From the NCBI GenBank assembly GCA_964598995.1, contig CAZRDR010000015.1, positions 1-13,074 on the forward strand: 13,074 bases of DNA. Reading direction: 5' to 3'. Below the pieces are notes generated by a model. That model made no database searches and was not told where the DNA came from. It saw nothing but the letters and a program-made list of their open reading frames with translations. The translations under genes and the position numbers were made by a program. Positions 8,001 to 13,074 of this stretch are shown piece by piece. The DNA is from JACROF01 sp964598995 (lineage in GTDB: Bacteria; Patescibacteriota; Microgenomatia; Levybacterales; UBA12049). How positions within the stretch are numbered: the first letter of the stretch is position 1; each line of letters starts with the position of its first letter.

Positions 8001-9650
8001 ACTCGCTGTTGTCCATTGAGACGACCCAGCTGCAAGCAGATCTTTATTTAACGATCCGTTATTAAAGTAAAGGTTTGTTCCATTCCACCATAGATCCCCA
8101 CTTGCAGGAGATGAGACATTCGTTCCTGACGATGAATTCAAACGGATCTGTGGTAGCGTAGTCGTGGCAGCTGCGATGTTGAAGCGTCCTGTAGGCGCTG
8201 TTGTACCAATACCAATATTCCCATCGCTCCCAATTCGTAGTCGTTCATTGGATGAACCTGTGCCACCCGTACCTAGAATAAGTGGAGCTGAAGAATTAGT
8301 AGTAAATAAGCGAAGTCCATTGGTATCCCCTGAGCCAGAATACACTGCGGTTGAAAGAGGAGTATCATTTAAGTTAGCCCCTCCATTCCCTGAATTGACA
8401 TGCATAAATGCTCCATATTTGGAAAAGCCGCTATCCTCGCCTGCATAGATCACAGCTGCACCTGCTGTATTACGGTTATTAATATTAATTCCCAGTTGTG
8501 ACGCTACACTATAGTTCACATCAAGAGGTTGAGTCGGTGCTGTAGTTGTACCGATACCGACATTCCCAGTTGCATAATAAATATCACTGCCAGTTGTGGT
8601 CCACTGTGACGTCCCGCTTCCACAAGAACCCCAGGAAGCAGTCGCGCCGCCAGTCAGACACTGACCAGATCCTGTTACGCCTCCTAAGGTGATCGCTCCA
8701 CTACTAAGACTTAACCCTGTTAGACCAGTAAGTGTTCCTGTCGCCGTGATATTACCAGTATTGGCGATCGTGAACTTTGTCGTCCCAGCTTGAGAGGCTG
8801 TAAAGAGATCCTGATTGCCATTTACAAGCTGGTTAATACTCATAAGCGCCTTTCCTGTTACCTTACCTTCGAGTGTAAGTAGGCCAATCGGAGTCGTCGT
8901 ACCCAGACCAATTCTCCCTGTGCCATTGGGGGAAATGATAAAGTCTTCATTCGTCCCTGTCGTGATGTCTGTTGTGGCACCTGTGAAGGTTAAACCTCCT
9001 GTGCCGATGATCTTATTCGTGAGTGTCTCGTTGCCTCCGAGTGTGGCGAGTGTGCCTGAGGTCGGCAGTGTCAGCGTGGTTGCAGCAGACGTAGTAAATG
9101 TCAGGTCATTACCTGCTGTCGTTGTAAAGTTACCACCAAAGGAGACGGTCGTTGCATTGGTAATTTTAAGGGTGCCCGAGGTTGAGGCATTTCCATTTTG
9201 ATCTGTAACAGTCAAACCAGCTACTTTCTGTGCGTTGAAAGCATATGGCACGGCCGTCAGTCTGATACGTGGTGTCATCTCGCTATCACTCCCAACTTTA
9301 ATGCCTAGATACAGTCCATCCCAGTTGAAGTTAAAAGTACTTGGAATAGGTGTTACTGAGCCCAACTGAACGTTGAAGATACCATCAGTCGTTGTGACTG
9401 ACTGCGTCTCTGTCCAAAGTGCCGTTCCCGAGCTTGAACGATCATAGATCGTGAAGACGACTGTCTTTGAGCCATTTGAGACATTCAGTCCACTGCTATC
9501 GACTAATTTACCCTGGAAATTGATCTGGGAGTTAATGCCTGTGGCAGCGAAAACATGAGGCAGTGTGAAAGAAGCCAGAATAATGGCACTAAACACAACC
9601 GTGAAAATAAGAACAAGTTTTGTGATTGATACAGGCAGGTATTTGGACAT
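5094..9650 (-). CDS. 1518-aa secreted fibre-like protein with GIGTT modules and an internal seven-bladed beta-propeller
   Basis: Seen in order: signal peptide (1-36, VFAA end); an N-terminal beta domain (about 37-146) with INFQGKLVDSSG, LYLGIKVGSD and RLTAVPYAFNA; Gly/Thr/Ser-rich fibre modules (about 147-580) marked by four IG(L/I)GTT motifs near 247, 364, 479 and 560, of the kind common in tail-fibre-like and bacterial surface proteins; a Cys pair (C331, C343); a seven-fold repeat (about 590-978) read as a beta-propeller; a domain (about 981-1167) with EDYPTRDDTLEAGD and GRVPVKV plus IKPGDYLTSSSIPGVAMKAT; beta-strand-rich stalk (about 1168-1400); a C-terminal domain (about 1400-1494) with IHFSWSAVAV; and tail LTPTPTGDPPQ. 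No S74 intramolecular chaperone is visible at the C-terminus. No membrane anchor or sorting motif follows the signal peptide. I infer a large extracellular or envelope-attached fibre, possibly used in attachment; the ligand is unknown. TAA stop at 5094. Confidence 0.85.
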   Translation of the reverse strand: MSKYLPVSITKLVLIFTVVFSAIILASFTLPHVFAATGINSQINFQGKLVDSSGLNVSNGSKTVVFTIYDRSSSGTALWTETQSVTTTDGIFNVQLGSVTPIPSTFNFNWDGLYLGIKVGSDSEMTPRIRLTAVPYAFNAQKVAGLTVTDQNGNASTSGTLKITNATTVSFGGNFTTTAGNDLTFTTSAATTLTLPTSGTLATLGGNETLTNKIIGTGGLTFTGATTDITTGTNEDFIISPNGTGRIGLGTTTPIGLLTLEGKVTGKALMSINQLVNGNQDLFTASQAGTTKFTIANTGNITATGTLTGLTGLSLSSGAITLGGVTGSGQCLTGGATASWGSCGSGTSQWTTTGSDIYYATGNVGIGTTTAPTQPLDVNYSVASQLGININNRNTAGAAVIYAGEDSGFSKYGAFMHVNSGNGGANLNDTPLSTAVYSGSGDTNGLRLFTTNSSAPLILGTGGTGSSNERLRIGSDGNIGIGTTAPTGRFNIAAATTTLPQIRLNSSSGTNVSSPASGDLWWNGTNLYFNNGSLNKDLLAAGSSQWTTASSNIYYTTGNVGIGTTAPVEALSVNGHILIDAKPDSSTATQTTWTQVSGTVGTIGGNTTTNIASVSASAIYNGSLYVGTYKDAAGSAEIYRYNGSGTSWTLVSTSTPGQIATGGTTGIASVSAMTVMDGYLYVGTSKVNGAEVYRYDGTNWVRVSSTTAGTIKTGGTAKIDGIASLAVYQGRIYAGTREAAAAQLYRYDGGVGGWSLLNATAGTFVATNTVTVNAVSSMAVYNGVLYLGIEKPGDADVLRYLGGGNGGTAGTFLAVNAAGTTGSYNLDGTAVTGFNQSMVTVYNGALIVGLSKPNAAEVYAMDGVVPGETPVNTFTRLNTAAGQMTNGGTANIDGISAMTVYNGMLFVGTNEPNGAEIYRYTGGDQKFFKVSQAAGTIASGGTSGIDAVTVLQPTNGDMYAGTMEPPKAEMYKYTADIDRSYAVKFHAVPSIGGEQNGIMSEGSIFFVASASANLGSAAGNTGAFVFSHGIQTRNGSYDVAEDYPTRDDTLEAGDLVSIDINERTYVTKSTGKNDATVIGVYSEKPALRLTQNDSTIDGVRAIPVALAGRVPVKVTTENGEIKPGDYLTSSSIPGVAMKATKSGAIIGQAMSSYSEQGIGKVTVYIKSASYYGSIADNFTAIGTTDSNFGNNILAQLAKQTVSTDSQVVTDTLVAGLQIVTPQLTAHEVSVDTIAIASGSALTVRLGTDGRVIFGDSDATGITFDNHGNATFAGTITAKSIKADQIEGLELLIGKITTIQNSIATQSASEPSLVAQNTSHPAVLAAEITPELTLSPDALLNSLGVTGVATFSGDLRVKGSGLVEGMLHVVNSFTANDIIINGLATFFDAVVFKKDVTFEGHQTVGNDTAGFATIKKGDKSVDIIFTKDYDSLPAVNASIIADKVEDPHEQSQQDKDLLSQGIQYAIVHRTKTGFTIMLKDVALTDIHFSWSAVAVKETSTVFDSALQKLTPTPTGDPPQ
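6717..7883 (-). repeat. Seven-fold repeat encoding a predicted beta-propeller (residues about 590-978)
   Basis: Each unit contains YNG-x-LYVGT followed about 10-15 residues later by AE-(I/V)-YRY. The YRY-type motif occurs at about 636-641, 690-695, 742-747, 796-801, 857-861, 915-920 and 968-973, so the period is 52-60 residues. The segment before unit one (WTQVSGTVGTIGG) matches the end of the other units and would close the ring with unit seven. DNA copies have diverged, so this is old duplication rather than recent expansion. Confidence 0.75.
7950..8021 (-). repeat. Fibre module copy B (SQWTTASSNIYYTTG...GIGTTAP)
   Basis: This segment encodes residues 544-567. It is nearly the same at protein level as residues 348-372 (8535-8609): both read SQWTT, then IYY-x-TGNVGIGTT, then AP. 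It is an internal duplication of a fibre module, about 590 bp from the first copy. Confidence 0.75.
8535..8609 (-). repeat. Fibre module copy A (SQWTTTGSDIYYATG...GIGTTTAP)
   Basis: It encodes residues 348-372, the partner of the copy at 7950-8021. It follows the Cys pair in GQCLTGG and WGSCGSG. The two copies flank a module of about 170 residues that holds a third GIGTT motif (479-484). Confidence 0.75.
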
Positions 9651-9679
9651 AAATATAAATTACTTCGTAATTTATATTT
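9651..9679. promoter_or_regulatory. Perfect 13-bp inverted repeat abutting the start of the 1518-aa gene (operator or 5' hairpin)
   Basis: Left arm AAATATAAATTAC (9651-9663), loop TTC, right arm GTAATTTATATTT (9667-9679). All 13 pairs match. The left arm touches the ATG at 9650-9648, and the right arm overlaps the proposed -10. If transcription starts near 9669 the RNA would carry only one arm, so a DNA operator for a dimeric regulator fits better than an RNA hairpin. If it starts upstream of 9679, the hairpin would occlude the start codon. Confidence 0.6.
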
Positions 9680-9705
9680 AAGAGAATTCTAGACGAGGCG
9701 GTCAA
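9676..9705 (-). promoter_or_regulatory. Promoter candidate for the 1518-aa fibre gene
   Basis: Minus strand: TTGACC (9705-9700, 5 of 6), 18-nt spacer, TTAAAT (9681-9676, 4 of 6). Expected start is near 9669, giving a leader of about 19 nt without a Shine-Dalgarno sequence. A TATAAA (9676-9671) lies just beyond, at a poor 23-nt spacing. The -10 overlaps the palindrome. Confidence 0.45.
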
Positions 9706-9718
9706 TTTTTCACGGGCT

Positions 9719-9747
9719 TTGTTAGTCTTTGTATATTCTTGTATAAT
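9719..9747 (+). promoter_or_regulatory. Distal promoter candidate for the 9892 operon
   Basis: TTGTTA (9719-9724, 4 of 6), 17-nt spacer, perfect TATAAT (9742-9747). Transcription from here would start near 9754 and give a leader of about 138 nt. It lies inside the 10-bp phased repeat. Confidence 0.45.
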
Positions 9748-9758
9748 CTTGCATATAT
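9727..9758 (+). repeat. Three imperfect 10-bp direct repeats, consensus CTTGTATAAT
   Basis: CTTTGTATATT (9727-9737), CTTGTATAAT (9738-9747) and CTTGCATATA (9748-9757) are spaced one helical turn apart. They cover the distal plus-strand promoter. They may be regulator sites on one DNA face, phased bendable AT tracts, or simply AT-rich promoter sequence. The rest of the 241-bp divergent gap (9759-9848) shows only short weak inverted repeats, such as AAAGA/TCTTT at 9791-9805. Confidence 0.45.
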
Positions 9759-9848
9759 CGGTCTGTTATCCTACAGCCTTGATTTCGTGAAAAGAGATAT
9801 TCTTTAATATGCCCATATTTGTCACTTCTCTGTCAAGGGACAAAAAAC

Positions 9849-9877
9849 TTGCAGCAGGAAACGTTTCGCTTTACACT
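9849..9877 (+). promoter_or_regulatory. Proximal promoter candidate for the 9892 operon
   Basis: TTGCAG (9849-9854), 17-nt spacer, TACACT (9872-9877, 4 of 6). The hexamer ends 14 nt before ATG 9892, so the leader would be about 8 nt. No purine-rich ribosome site precedes the ATG. Confidence 0.35.
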
Positions 9878-9891
9878 AAAAAGAACCTAGT

Positions 9892-10965
9892 ATGAAACGT
9901 GCCCTGCCCCTCTTTATTGTTCTTTCAGTATGTCTAAGCAGCCTGCCAAGCCTTGCTATAGCTGGACCCGCCAGCAGCAGCTACGAATTAAAAAGCTATT
10001 CGTTCGGCCCTGGCGGCGGAGAGACCACATCAAGTAATTTCAAGCTCTTTTCCTCCCTTGGTGAGACGAGCGCTGCCAGCCTTTCTTCTCAAACATTCAA
10101 TCTTGGCTCAGGACTAACCTATATGATCAACGCTGCGGTTCCTCCCGCACCTTCGGTCACGAACGCAGGCAGTACCTATGACCGTCTCAAGATAACCGTT
10201 AACCAAGGCACTAACCCTAGCGATGTGACCTACGCGCTAGCGATCTCAAATGACAACTTCGTCTCAGATATTCGCTACATCAAAAGTGACCAGACCATAG
10301 GTTCTACCCTCGCCACCACTGATTTTCAAAGCTATAGCTCCTGGGGCGGCGCCAGCGGCTTTTATGTCACGGGACTGACTCGTAACACGACCTATTACGT
10401 TCGCGCCAAAGCTCGCCAAGGCTCTGTGAACTACCAAGAATCCCAGTGGGGACCTGCCTCCAGTGGTGTCGCGACAGCCGATCCGAGTCTGACTTTCAGC
10501 GTGAGCAGCAATACCGTCACCTTCAACAACCTCAATGGCGGCAATTCATTTACTGATAGCTCTCAATCAACGACACTGACTACCTCGACGAATGCGTATA
10601 ACGGCTATGTCGTCAATGCACGAGAGACAGCTGCCATGACTCATACGGTTGACGGCTCGACGACAATCAACGACTATGGCAGCTCTAACGCAAGTCCAAG
10701 TACTTGGAGCGGTAATGGTTTTGGGTATACGACAAGTGACAACGATCTGACAGGCGGTACCAATACGCGTTTTACCAGCGGCACGAAGTATGCCGGCTTC
10801 ACAACAAGTAGCCCGGGGGACCCAGTCGCTGATCATGCCGGACCGATAACAACTGCTATATCAAATGAGCAATTTACTATAACTTACCGTATCACCACAG
10901 CCAGCAGTCAAAAAGCAGGAAGATACTCAACGACCGTTCTCTATAATGTCGTCCCTGAATACTAA
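9892..10965 (+). CDS. Secreted protein with FN3-like domain and C-terminal GYTT/RFT beta domain
   Basis: 357 aa. Seen: signal peptide (1-24, LAIAG); a Gly/Ser-rich segment (28-76) with SYELKSYSFGPGGG and FNLGSGLTY, a pattern I associate with CPR secreted proteins; an FN3-like domain (about 84-195) with LTRNTTYYVRAKAR; and a C-terminal domain (about 197-357) with NGYVV, SPSTWS, GFGYTT, RFTSGTKYAGF and GRYSTTVLYNVVPEY. The last domain matches the end of the 11920 protein motif by motif. There is no transmembrane helix beyond the signal peptide and no sorting motif, so attachment must be non-covalent or through a partner. The next gene starts 2 nt after the stop and encodes a DUF916-like membrane protein, the obvious candidate partner. 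The function is not recognised; surface display or adhesion is inferred. Confidence 0.8.
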   Translation: MKRALPLFIVLSVCLSSLPSLAIAGPASSSYELKSYSFGPGGGETTSSNFKLFSSLGETSAASLSSQTFNLGSGLTYMINAAVPPAPSVTNAGSTYDRLKITVNQGTNPSDVTYALAISNDNFVSDIRYIKSDQTIGSTLATTDFQSYSSWGGASGFYVTGLTRNTTYYVRAKARQGSVNYQESQWGPASSGVATADPSLTFSVSSNTVTFNNLNGGNSFTDSSQSTTLTTSTNAYNGYVVNARETAAMTHTVDGSTTINDYGSSNASPSTWSGNGFGYTTSDNDLTGGTNTRFTSGTKYAGFTTSSPGDPVADHAGPITTAISNEQFTITYRITTASSQKAGRYSTTVLYNVVPEY

Positions 10966-10967
10966 GT

Positions 10968-11876
10968 ATGAAAAAGCTAATTATCGTTATTGCTCTTCTG
11001 GTCTTATGCAAACCTCAGACAACACATGCTGCAGCCAAGCTGCCGATCTCTAGCCTTAAAGTATCACCGGTTGTCATTCCACTCCAGATCAAACCATCTC
11101 AAAACATTTCGCTACCCATCAAACTAACTAATATTTCTAATGCACCACTCCCCTTGAGAGCCTCCTTTAATGATTTTCAGACAACTGGCGAGGAAGGAGA
11201 TTATAACTTCGCTGATTCACGCGCCAATCCCCTGTTACAGTGGTCCTCGATATCGCCAGAGGAAGTGATCATTCCTGCCCATGAGGAAAAAGAAGTCACA
11301 CTCACGATCAAAACACCTCCCACCGTTCCTGTCGGCGGCTACTTCGGTATGCTCTTTTTTGAGCCGGTTTTAGAGCCTCAAATTCATAGAGAAGCTACTC
11401 AGATCGTACCTCGTATCGGTTTGCTCCTTCTAGGCAGTGTCGGCGTTGAGAATAAACCTCAGACAGAGATCTTGACTTTTGATCTACCATTGACCACTGA
11501 TAAGACTCACCTGGTTACGCTCCTGCGAGTGAAAAACATTGGCCTCCAATATGTCACAGCCAAACCACTAATTACAACTGCTTCGCTTTATGGAGATATG
11601 ACCAAACAGGTATGGGAGGATAAAGTCGTCTTCCCTGGTAAAATTCGTCGCTGGACAGAGACTCTAGGGTTTAACCATCCGCTCGACGTCGTCACCGTCC
11701 GTCTCACTGTCTCAAATGGTAATGGCTCGACAACGACAGTTACCAAAACAGTCATCGTCCTCCCTTATCTGCAAGCCATCTTGTTCATTGGGATAGTAGT
11801 TATAGCTTTCCTGGTCATACTCAAGCGCAAAAACCTTAGACAAGCATTGTCCATCCTCTTTTTTGACAATAAATAA
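10968..11876 (+). CDS. DUF916-like (WxLIP-type) membrane protein with C-terminal anchor
   Basis: 302 aa. Seen: signal peptide (1-22, THAAA); a beta-sandwich (about 27-135) with SLKVSPVVI, NISLPIKLTNIS and VPVGGYFGMLFFEP; a second beta domain (about 160-262) with LLRVKNIGLQYVTAKP; one transmembrane helix (about 265-285); and a short basic cytoplasmic tail (KRKNLRQAL). Family knowledge: this order resembles DUF916/DUF3324 proteins, which in Firmicutes sit in WxL clusters and are proposed to bind peptidoglycan and partner surface proteins. Here the neighbours on both sides share another C-terminal domain, so an analogous partner role outside the membrane is inferred. It starts 2 nt after the previous stop with no Shine-Dalgarno sequence, so translation is probably coupled. 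Similarity to DUF916 is by eye, without a profile search. Confidence 0.75.
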   Translation: MKKLIIVIALLVLCKPQTTHAAAKLPISSLKVSPVVIPLQIKPSQNISLPIKLTNISNAPLPLRASFNDFQTTGEEGDYNFADSRANPLLQWSSISPEEVIIPAHEEKEVTLTIKTPPTVPVGGYFGMLFFEPVLEPQIHREATQIVPRIGLLLLGSVGVENKPQTEILTFDLPLTTDKTHLVTLLRVKNIGLQYVTAKPLITTASLYGDMTKQVWEDKVVFPGKIRRWTETLGFNHPLDVVTVRLTVSNGNGSTTTVTKTVIVLPYLQAILFIGIVVIAFLVILKRKNLRQALSILFFDNK

Positions 11877-11889
11877 TCCTTGACAATAA
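11863..11889 (+). repeat. Direct repeat TTGACAATAA, two copies 17 bp apart
   Basis: Exact 10-bp copies at 11863-11872 and 11880-11889. The first overlaps the end of the DUF916-like gene and its TAA stop. Each contains a consensus -35 TTGACA, so they could form tandem promoters or a pair of regulator sites. Confidence 0.6.
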
Positions 11890-11909
11890 TGTAAGAACTT
11901 CGCTAGTGT
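11880..11909 (+). promoter_or_regulatory. Promoter for the 11920 gene
   Basis: Perfect TTGACA (11880-11885), 18-nt spacer, TAGTGT (11904-11909, 3 of 6). Expected start is about 11916, leaving a leader of only about 4 nt before ATG 11920. A second pairing, TTGACA at 11863-11868 with TAATGT (11887-11892), has the same 18-nt spacing and would start near 11899. An internal promoter implies that the 11920 gene can be expressed apart from the two genes upstream. Confidence 0.5.
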
Positions 11910-11919
11910 AGTATTACCT

Positions 11920-13056
11920 ATGAGATTTAACTTGCCTAGAATCGCGCATAATTCCCTCGTTGCAGTCATCCTCCTCGCTCTCGTCGTAACCAACCCAACA
12001 CTCTCTCTCCTGCTTGTCTCACGTGCTTCAGCAGGAGCGCTCTCACCTGCCAAATTAATGATTAACAACTCACAAGCAGGCGCATCCAGCGTAACCTATT
12101 CATTCAGATTCACGACCAGCGTAACAACGTCAATCAAACAATTAACTATCCAGTTCTGCGATGCTGCTTCTGGCACCTGTAATGTTCCGACCGGAATGAC
12201 TACGACAGGAGCTGCCATTGCAGGAGACAATATCGCAGGAAGCGGACGAACTAACACCTTCAATGGGAACGGAACACTTACAACCGTCGTTACTACTCCA
12301 TCATCCCAGTCTACCCAGACTGTCTCAGTTGATTACACGGGAATTACTAATCCATCGACGTCTAATACCACGAGTTACGCTCGTATCACTACCTATTCAG
12401 ACACTGGGTCAACCACAATTGACACTGCCACTGTTGCTTTTGCAGTCTTGACCTCCACATCAATTGCTGTCTCGGCAAGTATCGATCCTACTCTCACCTT
12501 CTCAATTGCTGGCGTCACTGGGAACGGAGCAAATACGGTAAACAGTGCGACTATTACAAATGGCTTAGCAACGACTGCCTCGACTATTCCCTTTGGCACA
12601 CTCACCTCTGCGACAGCTAAAGTTGCTGCTCAGGACATAACTGTAGCGACAAATGCGAGTAGTGGTTATACTGTTACAGCTTCAACATCTGCTAACACCC
12701 AGTCTGGTAACCCACCGCTTACATCTGGTTCAACCAACAATATCGATGCCTTCAGCGGTACAAATGCAACTCCTACCACCTGGTCTTCACCTGCCGGTGG
12801 TACTGCAAACACCAACACTGGCTACTTCGGCTATACGACTGAGGATGCAACTCTCTGTACTGGCACAGCCGCTCGCTTCACCACCAGTGGTCCTAAATGG
12901 GCAGGTCCATCAACTGTCGGAAATGAAGTAATCTGCAGTGCAACGGGTGTCAGTAGTGAGACGACACGTATTGGTTATGAGATTGAGGTTAATTCTGTTC
13001 AGCCTCCAGGAAGTTACTCAGGCACCGTTATCTTAGTCGCAACACCTACGTATTAA
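11920..13056 (+). CDS. Secreted protein with C-terminal GYTT/RFT beta domain, paralogous in its C-terminus to the 9892 product
   Basis: 378 aa. Seen: a long signal peptide (about 1-39, ending ASAGA); an N-terminal beta domain (about 40-178) with SVTYSFRFTTS and a Cys pair (C80, C87); and a C-terminal domain (about 184-378) with IDPTLTFSIAGV, DITVATNASSGYTVT, ATPTTWS, GYFGYTTEDATL, ARFTTSGPKWAG and PPGSYSGTVILVATPTY. The latter carries a second Cys pair (C313, C339), which would suit a disulfide outside the cell and is absent from the 9892 protein. There is no membrane anchor beyond the signal peptide. Composition is very rich in Thr, Ser, Ala and Asn. Role unknown; an abundant surface or pilin-like structural protein is possible but unproven. 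It has its own promoter 43 nt after the DUF916-like gene and is followed at once by another start codon. Confidence 0.8.
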   Translation: MRFNLPRIAHNSLVAVILLALVVTNPTLSLLLVSRASAGALSPAKLMINNSQAGASSVTYSFRFTTSVTTSIKQLTIQFCDAASGTCNVPTGMTTTGAAIAGDNIAGSGRTNTFNGNGTLTTVVTTPSSQSTQTVSVDYTGITNPSTSNTTSYARITTYSDTGSTTIDTATVAFAVLTSTSIAVSASIDPTLTFSIAGVTGNGANTVNSATITNGLATTASTIPFGTLTSATAKVAAQDITVATNASSGYTVTASTSANTQSGNPPLTSGSTNNIDAFSGTNATPTTWSSPAGGTANTNTGYFGYTTEDATLCTGTAARFTTSGPKWAGPSTVGNEVICSATGVSSETTRIGYEIEVNSVQPPGSYSGTVILVATPTY

Positions 13057-13059
13057 TCC

Positions 13060-13074
13060 ATGAGATATTCTACC
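13060..13074 (+). CDS. Start of a further gene in the same operon, cut by the window edge
   Basis: ATG 13060 follows the TAA of the 11920 gene by 3 nt and opens M-R-Y-S-T before the window ends. The spacing mirrors the 2-nt gap between the 9892 gene and its DUF916-like partner. By that analogy the product may be a second DUF916-like membrane protein, but five codons cannot show this. Confidence 0.4.

Noticed and set aside
5515..9201. Several plus- and minus-strand open frames of 67-128 codons inside the 1518-aa gene
   Set aside because: They are shadow frames of a low-complexity Gly/Thr/Ser/Ala-rich coding sequence, where stops are rare in other frames. The translations are Pro/Val/Ser-rich and domain-free.
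9791..9819. Small inverted repeats AAAGA/TCTTT and AATAT/ATATT as a terminator or riboswitch
   Set aside because: Five-bp AT-rich stems are expected by chance in this region and are not followed by a T-run.
10567..12931. Open frames antisense or out of frame to the 9892-13056 genes (for example 11712-12068 minus and 12218-12451 plus)
   Set aside because: They lie over clear signal peptides and conserved C-terminal domains of the real genes and show no domain of their own.
9892..13056. Calling the two secreted proteins WxL-domain proteins
   Set aside because: The Trp residues (STW, TTWS, KWAG) do not fit the paired WxL motifs. Only the cluster architecture is similar.
1..13074. Alternative genetic code with UGA read as glycine
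   Set aside because: All large frames are intact under the standard bacterial code with no internal TGA, and all visible stops are TAA.

Overview
This window looks like a chromosomal segment from a Candidate Phyla Radiation (Patescibacteria) bacterium. The evidence is family-level. Almost every gene encodes a secreted or membrane-anchored surface protein of a type I associate with CPR genomes: a LytR_C-only anchor protein, a very large fibre protein with GIGTT modules, FN3 and CarboxypepD_reg proteins, and small secreted proteins ending in a GYTT/RFT beta domain. About 3,700 intact codons contain no in-frame TGA and every visible stop is TAA. This argues against the UGA=Gly code of Gracilibacteria/Absconditabacteria. 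I cannot place the lineage more precisely (Microgenomates and Saccharibacteria both remain possible).

Layout. 1-848 (-): N-terminal 282 codons of a GalT-type nucleotidylyltransferase, cut by the window edge. 885-1667 (-): membrane-anchored LytR_C protein just upstream of it. 1729-4059 (+): 776-aa modular surface protein, divergent from the previous pair across a 61-bp double promoter. 4107-5051 (-): membrane-anchored serine hydrolase of the class A beta-lactamase/PBP-like fold, convergent with the 776-aa gene. 5094-9650 (-): 1518-aa secreted fibre-like protein containing a predicted seven-bladed beta-propeller. 9651-9891: 241-bp divergent control region with a perfect 29-bp palindrome and a 10-bp phased repeat. 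9892-13056 (+): three genes, namely a secreted protein, a DUF916-like C-terminally anchored membrane protein, and a second secreted protein. The two secreted proteins share a C-terminal domain. A fourth gene appears to begin at 13060.

How they may work together. Apart from GalT, everything is predicted to act at or outside the membrane. The 9892-13056 cluster resembles in architecture the Firmicute WxL/WxLIP clusters (secreted beta-domain proteins beside a DUF916-like, single-pass membrane partner), but without WxL motifs. The 1518-aa protein and the 776-aa protein are probably envelope or adhesion components. The serine hydrolase and the LytR_C protein probably act at the cell wall.

Transcription and translation. 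None of the visible starts has a recognisable Shine-Dalgarno sequence. At four genes (848, 1667, 1729, 5051) a plausible -10 hexamer ends only 6-7 nt before the ATG, so transcription would begin at or within a base or two of the start codon. This pattern of leaderless mRNAs also moves two starts inward, from GTG 1673 to ATG 1667 and from TTG 5072 to ATG 5051. No RNA genes, CRISPR arrays, insertion sequences or attachment sites were seen.
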